Source: a virus. From it: a stretch of 64,000 nt of DNA. The notes under the pieces are model-generated. The model was not told the DNA's origin, ran no database searches, and saw only the letters and a list, made by a program, of their open reading frames with translations. How positions within the stretch are numbered: position 1 is the first letter of the stretch; every line of letters begins with the position of its first letter. Location of the stretch: positions 62,001-126,000 of the IMG/VR virus record IMGVR_UViG_3300048571_000088; one strand, given 5' to 3'. Of this stretch, positions 54,016 through 62,731 are shown in pieces. The translations under genes and the position numbers were made by a program.

Positions 54016-55232
54016 TGGCCGATGTAATTCAAATAAGAAGAGACTATCCAGGCGCTTGGAGTACAATCAATCCGACTCTTCGTTCTGGAGAACTGGGAGT
54101 AGAGTTAACAACCTTACGTCTTAAAATTGGAGACGGAAGTACCAATTGGAATATTCTTCCTTATGTCGGAGGAGGTGCTTCAATAAGCAACCTTACCGAT
54201 TTAACAGATGTTCAGGTATCTTCTGAAGCAATAGAAGATATTCTTAGTTTCAACGGAACTTCCTGGGAAAACACACCTTTCAATCAACTAGAATCACGTT
54301 GTGTACTAACCTACAACTCAGGCACTAGAGTTTTCACTTATACAAACGAGTCAGGAATTACTGAAATCTTTAATCTAGGTCTTGCTAATATTAATAATAC
54401 ATCTGACATTAACAAGCCTATATCTACGGCTACTCAAACAGCTTTAGACGGGAAGCAAACTACTTTAGTCTCAACTAGTAATATTAAAAGTTTAAATAGT
54501 ATTAGTCTCCTAGGGTCAGGAAATATTGAAGTAGCATCTGTTATCAGAGGTACTAATTTAGCTGCACTTAATTCTCTTCCTGCAGGAAGTAAAAGTATTG
54601 CAAATATCTATATCACACTAGATACAAACTATACTTACAGATGGGATACAACTACTAGTACATTTATACAAACAAGTCCTAGTACAGGAGTGCCTACAGG
54701 TACAATCTTACAAGGTGTTTGGGGTATTGCATCTATAGGTAATCTATCAGTACCTTCTGGCTATTGGCCTTTAGACGGAACTGTAGTTAATAGTGCAGGT
54801 AGTCCGTTACATGGTATTACCATGCCAGATACAAGAGGAAAAGTACTAGCAAATGCTAAAGTAAGTGGAGGGGCAGCAGGTACTTCATCAGGTAGTGAAA
54901 CAACTACACTATCTCAATCTAATCTACCTAATGTTGTTATTAGTCCTACAGCTACTTATACCCCTACAGGTTCAATTACTATTAATTCTACTAACGTAGA
55001 TGATACTTATCCTGCTGCGGCACCATTCAACTTTGATGGTACAGGTTCAAGCTCGAATATTGGAAGAACTGGTAATCAACTAGATAAAACCAGAAGTCAC
55101 TCACACACAGGTAGCTTTACAGGTACTTCAACTACAATTACATCTTCTTTCAATTTGAATAACAATGTTACTCAGACTACTATAGACAACAGACAATTAA
55201 CTTACTACATAACTCAAATTATTAAGTTATAA
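54015..55232 (+). CDS. tail fibre with hyaluronidase-like N-terminus and collar domain, 405 aa
   Basis: The N-terminus VIQIRRDYPGAWSTINPTLR and LGVELTTLRLKIGDGSTNWN matches the N-terminal segment of phage fibre/hyaluronidase-like proteins (R.G....W...NP.L..GE.G.e......kiGDG...W). INNTSDINKPISTATQTAL fibre repeats follow. Residues 235-300 hold a phage tail collar domain (VPSGYWPLDGTVVN, MPDTRGKVLAN, AGTSSG). It is joined to 52765 by a TAATG overlap. Confidence 0.82.
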   Translation: MADVIQIRRDYPGAWSTINPTLRSGELGVELTTLRLKIGDGSTNWNILPYVGGGASISNLTDLTDVQVSSEAIEDILSFNGTSWENTPFNQLESRCVLTYNSGTRVFTYTNESGITEIFNLGLANINNTSDINKPISTATQTALDGKQTTLVSTSNIKSLNSISLLGSGNIEVASVIRGTNLAALNSLPAGSKSIANIYITLDTNYTYRWDTTTSTFIQTSPSTGVPTGTILQGVWGIASIGNLSVPSGYWPLDGTVVNSAGSPLHGITMPDTRGKVLANAKVSGGAAGTSSGSETTTLSQSNLPNVVISPTATYTPTGSITINSTNVDDTYPAAAPFNFDGTGSSSNIGRTGNQLDKTRSHSHTGSFTGTSTTITSSFNLNNNVTQTTIDNRQLTYYITQIIKL

Positions 55233-55253
55233 CGTAAAGGAGTAAGTCAACTT

Positions 55254-58200
55254 ATGATTACAATTACAACAATAAATAAATCCTATTATTTTATTAATAA
55301 TACTGTGATACAACCTGATTCATCTTTACAAGTAGATGAATCAGTTCTTTCTTACAGAAAATTAAGAGATCTTAAAAAAGCGGAAGAAAGTAAAAGAATC
55401 TCTTTATCTGCTGGAGATAAGATTCTAGTAGAGAACGGAATAGCTAGCAAAGATAATAATTTAAGTCCTTCAGAATTTAAGACTGTATTTGGCGAATCTA
55501 TAGTCGGATCAGGAAATATTGAAGGCGGCACTGTATCTGAAGAAGATACAAGTCTTTCAGATCTTGGCTCGTCTGTTCATATTTCCGGTGGAAATATCAC
55601 ACCTACAGGTGGAGTAAGTTTTACAGTAAGTTCTGGAGTAGGCTATGCAAGAGACTCAACAGATAAGTTAATTAAGATTATTTGGGATGATTTATCAGGC
55701 AGTGCGCTATATAGTGAAGATAACTATATCTCTATAGATTACACTGGAAGTTTAGTACTCAACAACTCTGCAGCTACTAGCACAGGCGTACCGATAGGTT
55801 ACATATATACAGGAAGCTCTAATACTATTATTCTTGGTTACGCTAACTCTAGGCTTACCGGTAAGAATAGTCTTGCACGTATTGCTGATCTATTTAGAGG
55901 TACTCTAGGCTCTCTAGTAGAAAGCGGATGTTCTACCGCTATGAAACCATCTCCTGACGGATTAGAGTTAATTATTTCAGAAGGTAAGGTATGGAGTTTA
56001 CTAAATAAGTATAATCTCCCAGAGAAATCTACATTTTATAAACTGTACAAGAATAGTGTAAGCTTTGCATTTGACGACTCAGTACCTAATAAGGTAAATA
56101 ACACTCAATGGAATAACACTTCACTCTCAGGTTCTTCAGCTCTAGTAACAATGACTTCTGGTTACTACAAGAAAGATATGATAGCTATTACTCCTACAGG
56201 TACTGCTTACTATTTATTTGGTACTACTGAAGTCGCTACTCTAGAAGAAGCAAGAGAGATTCCTTTACCTTTAGTTCCAGAGAACATTAAGACTTCTGTT
56301 ATTAGAAGCGCTGCTTTGATTATTCAAAAAGATGCTTTAGAAGTCTCAACAGTACTTGACATAAGACCTGTATTTCAAAGAATATTTGAAACGGGGGCTG
56401 CCGCTAGTAATGCCACTGTAATTAGCCACAATGACCTAGTAGATTTGTCGGACGATACCCATCAACAATACTTAAACGAAACAAGAGCGGACATACGTTT
56501 CTACAAGAAAGCTGACATTGATAATTTACTACTGTTGAAATCTAATAGTGATCATACACATCCACTAGTTACTACTAGTGCAGACGGATTACTCAGTTCT
56601 TCAGATAAAGTTAAACTTAATTCCGTACAAAACAATGCAACTCAGAACTCAACAGATGCTCATTTGCTGAGCCGTACTAACCACACAGGTACCCAAACTG
56701 TAAGTACAATTAGTGATTTTACATCTTCTGTTGTAAGCCAAATAAGTAACAGAATACAAGATCAGATCCAAGACGGGAACACTCTAAACGCTCCGTCACA
56801 AAATGCTGTATTTGATGCTTTAGCAACCAAAGCAGGAACTACTCATACACATTCTATTGCAGACACTCCAGGACTTCAATCTACACTTGACGGAAAAGCA
56901 CCTACAAGTCATTTGCACACTGCTTCTCAAGTCAGTGATTTTTCAGCAGCAGCAAGAACTGCCGTAGTTGTAGATAGTGTAGTAGATGGAGTGACAGATA
57001 GGTCTCCATCTCAGAATGCAGTCTTTGACGCACTCACTACAAAAGCTGAAACTATTCATTCTCATACTAGTGCAAGCATTACAGACTTTACATCATCAGT
57101 TGACAGTAGAATTACAACTAAAATTGCTTCAACTGTGCTTGACGATTTATCAGATGTTAATACAACAGGCAAGGCAAATGGACAAGTTCTGACTTACTCT
57201 TCTGCTAGTGGTTTGTTTACTCCTGTAACACCTGCAACTCACGGCGATATGTATAAAACTACATACGATACAAACAATACAGGTGTCGTAGACGACAGTG
57301 AGAAACTAGGTAATAATTTACCTACTTACTTTACTAACAGAAGTAATCATACTGGTACTCAAGATGTAAGTACAATTACAGGACTATCTAAAACAACTAT
57401 AGGTCTTGGTAACGTCGATAATACATCTGATGTTTCTAAGCCGATCTCGACAGCTACTCAAACAGCACTAAACACTAAAGAGAATACGCTGCCTGTAGGT
57501 AGTAGTACAGACTACTTGGCCGGTGATAAAACACTAAAGCAACTAGTAACAAACAATGTTACTGAAAGTACTGATAAGAGATATTTAACTGATGCTCAAA
57601 AAGCAGTTGTAGTAGGAATTTCTGGTACTAATACAGGAGACGAAACAACCTCAAGCATTAAGACTAAGCTTGGTGTCGCTAGTACTACAGTAGATGGTTA
57701 CTTAAGTTCTTCAGCTTATAATACTTTTAATAGTAAAGAGCCAGCCTTACCGACAGGTACAGGAACTCAATATATTAAAGGAGATAAAACATTAGGTACA
57801 CTAGATAAAGCAGCAGTAGGGCTTGAAAACGTAGCTAACACTGATACTTCTAATGCGGCAAACATTACAACTGGTTTATTACCTATTGAAAGACTAAGTA
57901 CAAATCTACAAGAATTGAATGTGTACACTCCTCTTCCAGGCAGTTTTCCATATTTTGACGGGTCTAACTATGTAGCGAAATCATTTATTAGTCCTTACGA
58001 GACTATCGGTTTAGTTCATAATGGAGGAAATCTAGAGTTAGATGTTCGACGCCCTATGCACCCTACAAGCCCGTACTTTAGTTTTCTAGAGAATTTTGTT
58101 GGTGTCACTAGCACAGCAGTATCACCATACCTTAACAGAACAGTTACAGGCGGGGCTACAAGCGCCGTGTTACCTAACTTAGGTGATTTCAGGCACGGAG

Positions 58201-58745
58201 TTGTCAGTTTAAATACAGGTACTACTACAACAGGTAGTGCAACTCTAAGTACAGTATTGATGCAAGTGTTAAATTTCGCTAACGTACCTGTTGGTGGGTA
58301 TTGTGAGGTTGGTTGCTCATTCCTTCTGCCTATTGTATACGATGCTACTAACGCTTACAGCCTATACTTAGGATTTGGCGATCAAACACTGGCCTTACCC
58401 ACCGATGGCGCTTATTTCTGCTACACAGGTGGCGCTGTAACTGCAAGAGTAGTAAACAACAGTACTGTAACTTCTACTACTTTCCCTGGCCTTGCAAATT
58501 TAGTTGCAAATACTCAGTATAATTTAAGAATAAAAGTTACACGAATAACATCCACAACATACTCTGCTGTGTTTACTATTAACGGAGGATTTTCAACAAC
58601 AGTCACTACTGGCTTTCCTGTAGTCTTAGGCAGAGAGACTGCTTTACAGTTTACTATTCTCAAAGCAGCAGGAACGGTAGCAAGAACAATAGAGATGGAT
58701 TGGGTATACTATGAACACTACTACCCAAGAACTGTATTATATTAA
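55254..58745 (+). CDS. large tail fibre, 1163 aa
   Basis: The shared N-terminal module is followed by many shaft repeats (DHTHPLV, KLNSVQNNATQN, NRTNHTGTQ-type and GLGNVDNTSDVSKPISTAT...), including 'ESTDKRYLTDAQKAVV' and 'DVNTTGKANGQVLTYSS' units. The C-terminal 200 residues form a jelly-roll or lectin-like head (GVTSTAVSPYLNRTV ... MDWVYYEHYY), the likely receptor-binding tip. It is the largest plus-strand gene. Confidence 0.8.
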   Translation: MITITTINKSYYFINNTVIQPDSSLQVDESVLSYRKLRDLKKAEESKRISLSAGDKILVENGIASKDNNLSPSEFKTVFGESIVGSGNIEGGTVSEEDTSLSDLGSSVHISGGNITPTGGVSFTVSSGVGYARDSTDKLIKIIWDDLSGSALYSEDNYISIDYTGSLVLNNSAATSTGVPIGYIYTGSSNTIILGYANSRLTGKNSLARIADLFRGTLGSLVESGCSTAMKPSPDGLELIISEGKVWSLLNKYNLPEKSTFYKLYKNSVSFAFDDSVPNKVNNTQWNNTSLSGSSALVTMTSGYYKKDMIAITPTGTAYYLFGTTEVATLEEAREIPLPLVPENIKTSVIRSAALIIQKDALEVSTVLDIRPVFQRIFETGAAASNATVISHNDLVDLSDDTHQQYLNETRADIRFYKKADIDNLLLLKSNSDHTHPLVTTSADGLLSSSDKVKLNSVQNNATQNSTDAHLLSRTNHTGTQTVSTISDFTSSVVSQISNRIQDQIQDGNTLNAPSQNAVFDALATKAGTTHTHSIADTPGLQSTLDGKAPTSHLHTASQVSDFSAAARTAVVVDSVVDGVTDRSPSQNAVFDALTTKAETIHSHTSASITDFTSSVDSRITTKIASTVLDDLSDVNTTGKANGQVLTYSSASGLFTPVTPATHGDMYKTTYDTNNTGVVDDSEKLGNNLPTYFTNRSNHTGTQDVSTITGLSKTTIGLGNVDNTSDVSKPISTATQTALNTKENTLPVGSSTDYLAGDKTLKQLVTNNVTESTDKRYLTDAQKAVVVGISGTNTGDETTSSIKTKLGVASTTVDGYLSSSAYNTFNSKEPALPTGTGTQYIKGDKTLGTLDKAAVGLENVANTDTSNAANITTGLLPIERLSTNLQELNVYTPLPGSFPYFDGSNYVAKSFISPYETIGLVHNGGNLELDVRRPMHPTSPYFSFLENFVGVTSTAVSPYLNRTVTGGATSAVLPNLGDFRHGVVSLNTGTTTTGSATLSTVLMQVLNFANVPVGGYCEVGCSFLLPIVYDATNAYSLYLGFGDQTLALPTDGAYFCYTGGAVTARVVNNSTVTSTTFPGLANLVANTQYNLRIKVTRITSTTYSAVFTINGGFSTTVTTGFPVVLGRETALQFTILKAAGTVARTIEMDWVYYEHYYPRTVLY

Positions 58746-58761
58746 TTAAGAGGATTCAAAA

Positions 58762-59601
58762 ATGGTATATGTTGACATTCTAACATACAAATACGTAGAC
58801 AATGCTGCCAATCTCCCAGAAGATTGGCCTGCTCAACTATCTTATGTCTATGACAATAAAGAACCGGTCGAAAAAGACTGGATACGACTAGAAGAAGTGG
58901 ATTACTTACTTTACATACAAGAAGAAGAGCGAATAGCAAGATACGAAGCTGCGCTTTTAAAATATGAAAACAGCAAGACACTTAAGATCACTGATATCAT
59001 AGATGATAATTTTAGTCACTTACCTCCAGACAAAATAGACTTTAGGCGCCATTTAAAAAATAATGTCTACTTGAACAAAACCATTACCATGTTAAAAAAT
59101 GGTCGACCAGATGTGTGTGAATACACTTACAACGGAGAAATATATGCTAAAGTTAGATTTGAGTTTTTGACTAATCATTTCAATCTAGTATATAATAAAA
59201 AGACATTGTTAGGATATCTAAATAAAAATGGAGAAATCCTGCATGAGTACTTATTGACTGCAGAAGACACAGATTTAGGAAGTCCTTACGGATTGCAGAA
59301 GGGAGTACAAGAGCGATTCCAAGCTCGATCTTATATCTTTGACGAGATTAAATCTTATGTGAATGCAGTGATTCTTCAGGTATACATGGGTAAAGGTCTC
59401 TCATACGAGGAGGTACTAGCTGATGGTGGTAATTTCTGGAAAGATTATTCCGCTGAGATTAGTTCTTGGTGTAATATTGGCGGTATGGCTGTTATCAGCG
59501 ATAAGCTACTCTCTGATACAAAATACTCATTTCTTAATTTACCGTCAGGAGTCAAGTCACTCACAATCAGAGAATGGATTCTCGACAGGATCACCTACTA
59601 A
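58762..59601 (+). CDS. hypothetical protein, 279 aa
   Basis: A charged, Tyr/Asp-rich protein between the fibre and lysis-type genes. The N-terminus resembles small tail-assembly proteins only vaguely (LPEDWPAQLSYVYDN). A virion-associated or fibre-assembly role is inferred from position alone. Confidence 0.65.
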   Translation: MVYVDILTYKYVDNAANLPEDWPAQLSYVYDNKEPVEKDWIRLEEVDYLLYIQEEERIARYEAALLKYENSKTLKITDIIDDNFSHLPPDKIDFRRHLKNNVYLNKTITMLKNGRPDVCEYTYNGEIYAKVRFEFLTNHFNLVYNKKTLLGYLNKNGEILHEYLLTAEDTDLGSPYGLQKGVQERFQARSYIFDEIKSYVNAVILQVYMGKGLSYEEVLADGGNFWKDYSAEISSWCNIGGMAVISDKLLSDTKYSFLNLPSGVKSLTIREWILDRITY

Positions 59602-59602
59602 T

Positions 59603-59911
59603 ATGTCAACTGAAGAAAAATCCGTAAATGGTGTAGGGCCTTCTTGGTTCTCTCCGTCTCTTAGGAGAAAGTTAACCACTTTCTCCAAAGTGTTCTTTGA
59701 TGAGCAGTGCTGGGTTTCTCATGATATACAGTACACTACAGGTGGAACACAAAAAGATAAAGAAAGAATTGATAAAGAATTCCTTCGAGATATGATTGCT
59801 TCTGTCAACAAACGAAGCATCCACAAACGAATTGTTGGGTACCCATTAGCTACTTTTTATTATATTAATGTTGCTTTATTTGGACACCCTTCATTCAACT
59901 TTAATACTTAA
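59603..59911 (+). CDS. phospholipase A2-like protein, 102 aa
   Basis: The ATG at 59603 directly follows the previous stop. Residues 36-60 contain CWVSHDIQYTTGGTQKD and IDKEF. The C..HD..Y..GG....D...D pattern is that of small bacterial/phage phospholipase A2-like domains (H40-D41 catalytic dyad). It could act on the host membrane during entry or lysis. Parvovirus-type PLA2 supplies the analogy; activity here is untested. Confidence 0.62.
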   Translation: MSTEEKSVNGVGPSWFSPSLRRKLTTFSKVFFDEQCWVSHDIQYTTGGTQKDKERIDKEFLRDMIASVNKRSIHKRIVGYPLATFYYINVALFGHPSFNFNT

Positions 59912-59931
59912 TAAATTAAAAGGTAATCAAA

Positions 59932-60465
59932 ATGATTTTAAATACAAAATATACATTCTTAACTAAAGAAAAAGGGCCAAAAGTAATTCTCAATGCTGTA
60001 CAATTATACGGTGTAAAAGAGATTGCAGGTAATTTACACAACCAGCAGATATTAGATTGGGCTAAGGAAATTAATGTCTCTAGGCTCTACACAAAAGATG
60101 AAATTCCTTGGTGTGGTCTGTTTGTAGGTGTCTGTGTTAAACGCTCAGGCTATCCCATAGTTGATAATCCTTTATGGGCTAGAAGCTGGGCTTCCTTTGG
60201 TAAAAAACAGGAAGTAGCTATGTTAGGTGATATACTTGTATTTAAAAGAGGAGTTGGAGGTCACGTAGGTTTTTATGTCGCTGAAGATAACTTGTGCTAT
60301 CACGTACTAGGCGGGAATCAAAACAATGAGGTAACAGTGATGCGAATAGAAAAGGATCGTTGTATTTCTATCAACAGGTGTGATTGGAAAATAGGCCAAC
60401 CTGATAACGTAAGACAAATTAAAGTTAAATACAATAACGGAGTTATCTCTAAAGATGAATCATGA
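59932..60465 (+). CDS. TIGR02594-family peptidoglycan-active protein, 177 aa
   Basis: PWCGLFVGVCVKRSGYP (C61), a short loop, GDILVFKRGVGGHVGFYV (H111) and YHVLGGNQNNEV follow the TIGR02594 pattern (WC...G..H.g.......GGNQ), a Cys/His papain-like (NlpC/CHAP-related) fold in phage wall-degrading proteins. Another copy opens the 62732 gene. It probably cleaves peptidoglycan in tail or endolysin context. Confidence 0.75.
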   Translation: MILNTKYTFLTKEKGPKVILNAVQLYGVKEIAGNLHNQQILDWAKEINVSRLYTKDEIPWCGLFVGVCVKRSGYPIVDNPLWARSWASFGKKQEVAMLGDILVFKRGVGGHVGFYVAEDNLCYHVLGGNQNNEVTVMRIEKDRCISINRCDWKIGQPDNVRQIKVKYNNGVISKDES

Positions 60466-60901
60466 ACTAAGTACAATAGAGTTCATAAAATCCACTCGAG
60501 AGTATGTTACTACCCCCTTACCAAACGTAAGGGGTGATTTAGTTTTAGGCTGGCAGCATAAGTTATCACCTTCGGAAATAAATAGTGAATTGCTTACGTG
60601 GTCAAGTGAATACTCAGATTATGTACTTGTAAACGATTTGATAAAAATAGACAAAGCATTAAAGAAGTTAATAACTACAGATTTAACTCAAAGCAGATAT
60701 AATGCGATTGTATCTCTAGTCTATGATATAGGTATACTTAGATTTAAATTGTCAGGAATTGTAGAACTACTGAATAAAGTAGACCATCTAAGTGTAGAAT
60801 CACAATTTAAAAGATGGGGTGGATACTTAAAAAATAAAAATTATACGTTAGTGAAACTAAGAAAACTCGAAGCTGAACTGTACGTCAAAGGTAATAAATA
60901 A
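60455..60901 (+). CDS. GH24-like lysozyme with altered active site, 148 aa
   Basis: GWQHKLSPSE, a Leu/Lys-rich middle, YNAIVSLVYDIGILRFKLSG, and FKRWGGYLKNK...KLRKLEAELYV follow the T4-lysozyme (GH24) order. The catalytic Glu segment (normally ..EGLRL..Y.D..G..TIGyGH) reads IKSTREYVTTPLPNVRG, so the Glu position appears to be Ser and the Asp loop differs. It may be inactive, a binder or a diverged enzyme. Overlaps the previous gene by 11 nt. Confidence 0.6.
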   Translation: MNHELSTIEFIKSTREYVTTPLPNVRGDLVLGWQHKLSPSEINSELLTWSSEYSDYVLVNDLIKIDKALKKLITTDLTQSRYNAIVSLVYDIGILRFKLSGIVELLNKVDHLSVESQFKRWGGYLKNKNYTLVKLRKLEAELYVKGNK

Positions 60902-62170
60902 ATGGACAAGAATACACAGATTCAAGATATATTTAAAAAAGCTGAATTACTAGCTGGTAAGAAAGTAGAAACAAAAGAAGAGACGTTACCAGACCCCAAG
61001 AAGATTCAGTTACCTAGTGAGTATGTAACTCTTTCAGGGATTATGTTAGATTCTAAAGATGTAATGACAAATACAAACTTCCTATCGAAGCTGACACTAA
61101 ACGATCAGAACTACAAAGACATGACGTTTACACCAGAACAAGCTAAAAAGATTCAAAGAGAACTTACTAAATCTACAGCAGGCGTTATAAGTGCAACACC
61201 ATTAACATGCTTAGGTCCTAATTGTACTTTTGCTTCTACTTGTATTGCAAAAGGTACTGAAGTCTTGACATACACTAGCAAAAATGGTGTTAAACATATT
61301 GAAGATTTAGTTGCTGGAGATATTATATATTCCTTTAACTCTAAAACTAAAGAAATAGAGCACGATCCAGTAGTCGCAGTAAAATTCATGGGTAGTAAAG
61401 AAGTATATAATGTCGTTACCACGACTGGCTTATCTTTACTTTGTACTATAGATCATCTAGTACTTACAGAGAGGAATGATGACCTTGTTTACCTAACTAT
61501 TCAAGACGGTTTACAAGTAGGGGATAAATTATTCTTGGCAGACACTGAAGACTACTTAGAGAATATTTATGAATCTTATGGAGATCTATTAGTAGACACT
61601 ATAGAATCAATACAAAAACAAGACGTAACTGATGTCTATGATATAGAAGTAAGAAAGAATCATAACTTCTTTGCTAATAACATATGTGTACATAATTGTG
61701 TATTTCAGCAAGAAGGTAAGGCACCAATCGGACAAGACTGTATCATTGAAACGAACCAAATTAAATATTGGATGGAAAGGTATATCCAAGAGTTTGAAGT
61801 TGATGGTTCTTCATTAACTGATCTGCACATGATTGCTAGATTATGTGAGTATGATGTCCTAGAGATGAGGGCTACTAAATATCTTAAACTTAATGATCAG
61901 AATTTACTTACGGATTTTATTTCATCTTTTGACGAGAATGGCAACCCAATAACAAATAAAGTTCTATCTCCTGCATTCGAACTAAAAGAAAGAGTAGACA
62001 GGATGCGTTCTAAGACATTAAAAGAATTAATGGCTACAAGAGAAGCTAAAGCTAAGATCCTTACTGCTAATGGAAAAACAAGTACACTCCACTTAAGCGA
62101 TCTAAAAGAACAATTAGATGCGATAATTAAAAACAAATCTAAAATAATTGATGTCACACCAGTAGAGTAA
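60902..62170 (+). CDS. Cys-rich phage protein interrupted by a mini-intein, 422-codon precursor
   Basis: Residues 114-265 are an intein (see separate entry). The spliced product would be 270 residues. The joined region (CLGPNCTFASTC + VFQQEGKAPIGQDC) is a four-Cys cluster likely to bind zinc. The rest is helical with no recognised domain. Its place between cell-wall genes and a TnsA-like nuclease could suit a DNA-packaging or virion-DNA protein, but that is a guess. Confidence 0.72.
   Translation: MDKNTQIQDIFKKAELLAGKKVETKEETLPDPKKIQLPSEYVTLSGIMLDSKDVMTNTNFLSKLTLNDQNYKDMTFTPEQAKKIQRELTKSTAGVISATPLTCLGPNCTFASTCIAKGTEVLTYTSKNGVKHIEDLVAGDIIYSFNSKTKEIEHDPVVAVKFMGSKEVYNVVTTTGLSLLCTIDHLVLTERNDDLVYLTIQDGLQVGDKLFLADTEDYLENIYESYGDLLVDTIESIQKQDVTDVYDIEVRKNHNFFANNICVHNCVFQQEGKAPIGQDCIIETNQIKYWMERYIQEFEVDGSSLTDLHMIARLCEYDVLEMRATKYLKLNDQNLLTDFISSFDENGNPITNKVLSPAFELKERVDRMRSKTLKELMATREAKAKILTANGKTSTLHLSDLKEQLDAIIKNKSKIIDVTPVE
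61241..61696 (+). mobile_element. mini-intein, 152 aa, in the 60902 gene
   Basis: Begins CIAKGTEVLTYTSKNG (block A with Cys1), contains GLSLLCTIDHLVLTE (block B, TxxH type), and ends VYDIEVRKNHNFFANNICVHN (blocks F and G) followed by Cys+1. All splicing residues (Cys1, block B His, penultimate His, terminal Asn, Cys+1) are present. At 152 residues it has no homing endonuclease. It interrupts a Cys of the host protein's probable metal-binding cluster. Confidence 0.9.
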
Positions 62171-62176
62171 CAAGAC

Positions 62177-62698
62177 ATGTTAAGAAAGCCTATCCAGTCT
62201 CAAGAAGAACGAATTCTTGTAAACTCACTAAAGAAGAAAAGCAAAAAAGTTAATGTTTATTTTAATAAGAAAACGAAAGGAAAATCTAAGTACTTGATCG
62301 GTGATTTCTATAGTAAGAAGAATGACGAGACTTTTAAATATCGTTCTTCTTATGAGTTGGCTTTCTTTCATCAACTCGAAGCGGATAGTAATGTCGTAAA
62401 CTATATGTACGAACCTTTTGAAGTCGCATATATTGACTTCCACAAACAAGAAAGAAACTATAGACCAGACTTACTAATTCTTAATGCAGATGGTAGTGTT
62501 ATCGTTGCTGAAATTAAACCTAGTGCTATGCTAGGAGATTTTGATGTGCAAGCTAAGGCAACTGCCGCCAGGAAATACATTCAAAACAATTATAAAGACT
62601 ACAGAATAGAATATAAATTTATTACAGAGAAGCACATATTTAGCAATAATACTGAATATGTTAAGTTCGTAGCAGAAACTAAAAACAGACAATTTTAA
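62177..62698 (+). CDS. TnsA-like endonuclease, 173 aa
   Basis: YRSSYELAFFHQLE, NYRPDLLI and VIVAEIKPSAML supply the E...D...ExK catalytic triad of TnsA/restriction-like nucleases, in the right order and spacing. In phages such nucleases may act in head completion, DNA processing or attack on host DNA. The start follows the previous stop by 6 nt. Confidence 0.68.
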   Translation: MLRKPIQSQEERILVNSLKKKSKKVNVYFNKKTKGKSKYLIGDFYSKKNDETFKYRSSYELAFFHQLEADSNVVNYMYEPFEVAYIDFHKQERNYRPDLLILNADGSVIVAEIKPSAMLGDFDVQAKATAARKYIQNNYKDYRIEYKFITEKHIFSNNTEYVKFVAETKNRQF

Positions 62699-62731
62699 TG
62701 TAACCACGCGCAAAAATAGGAGATATACTCT

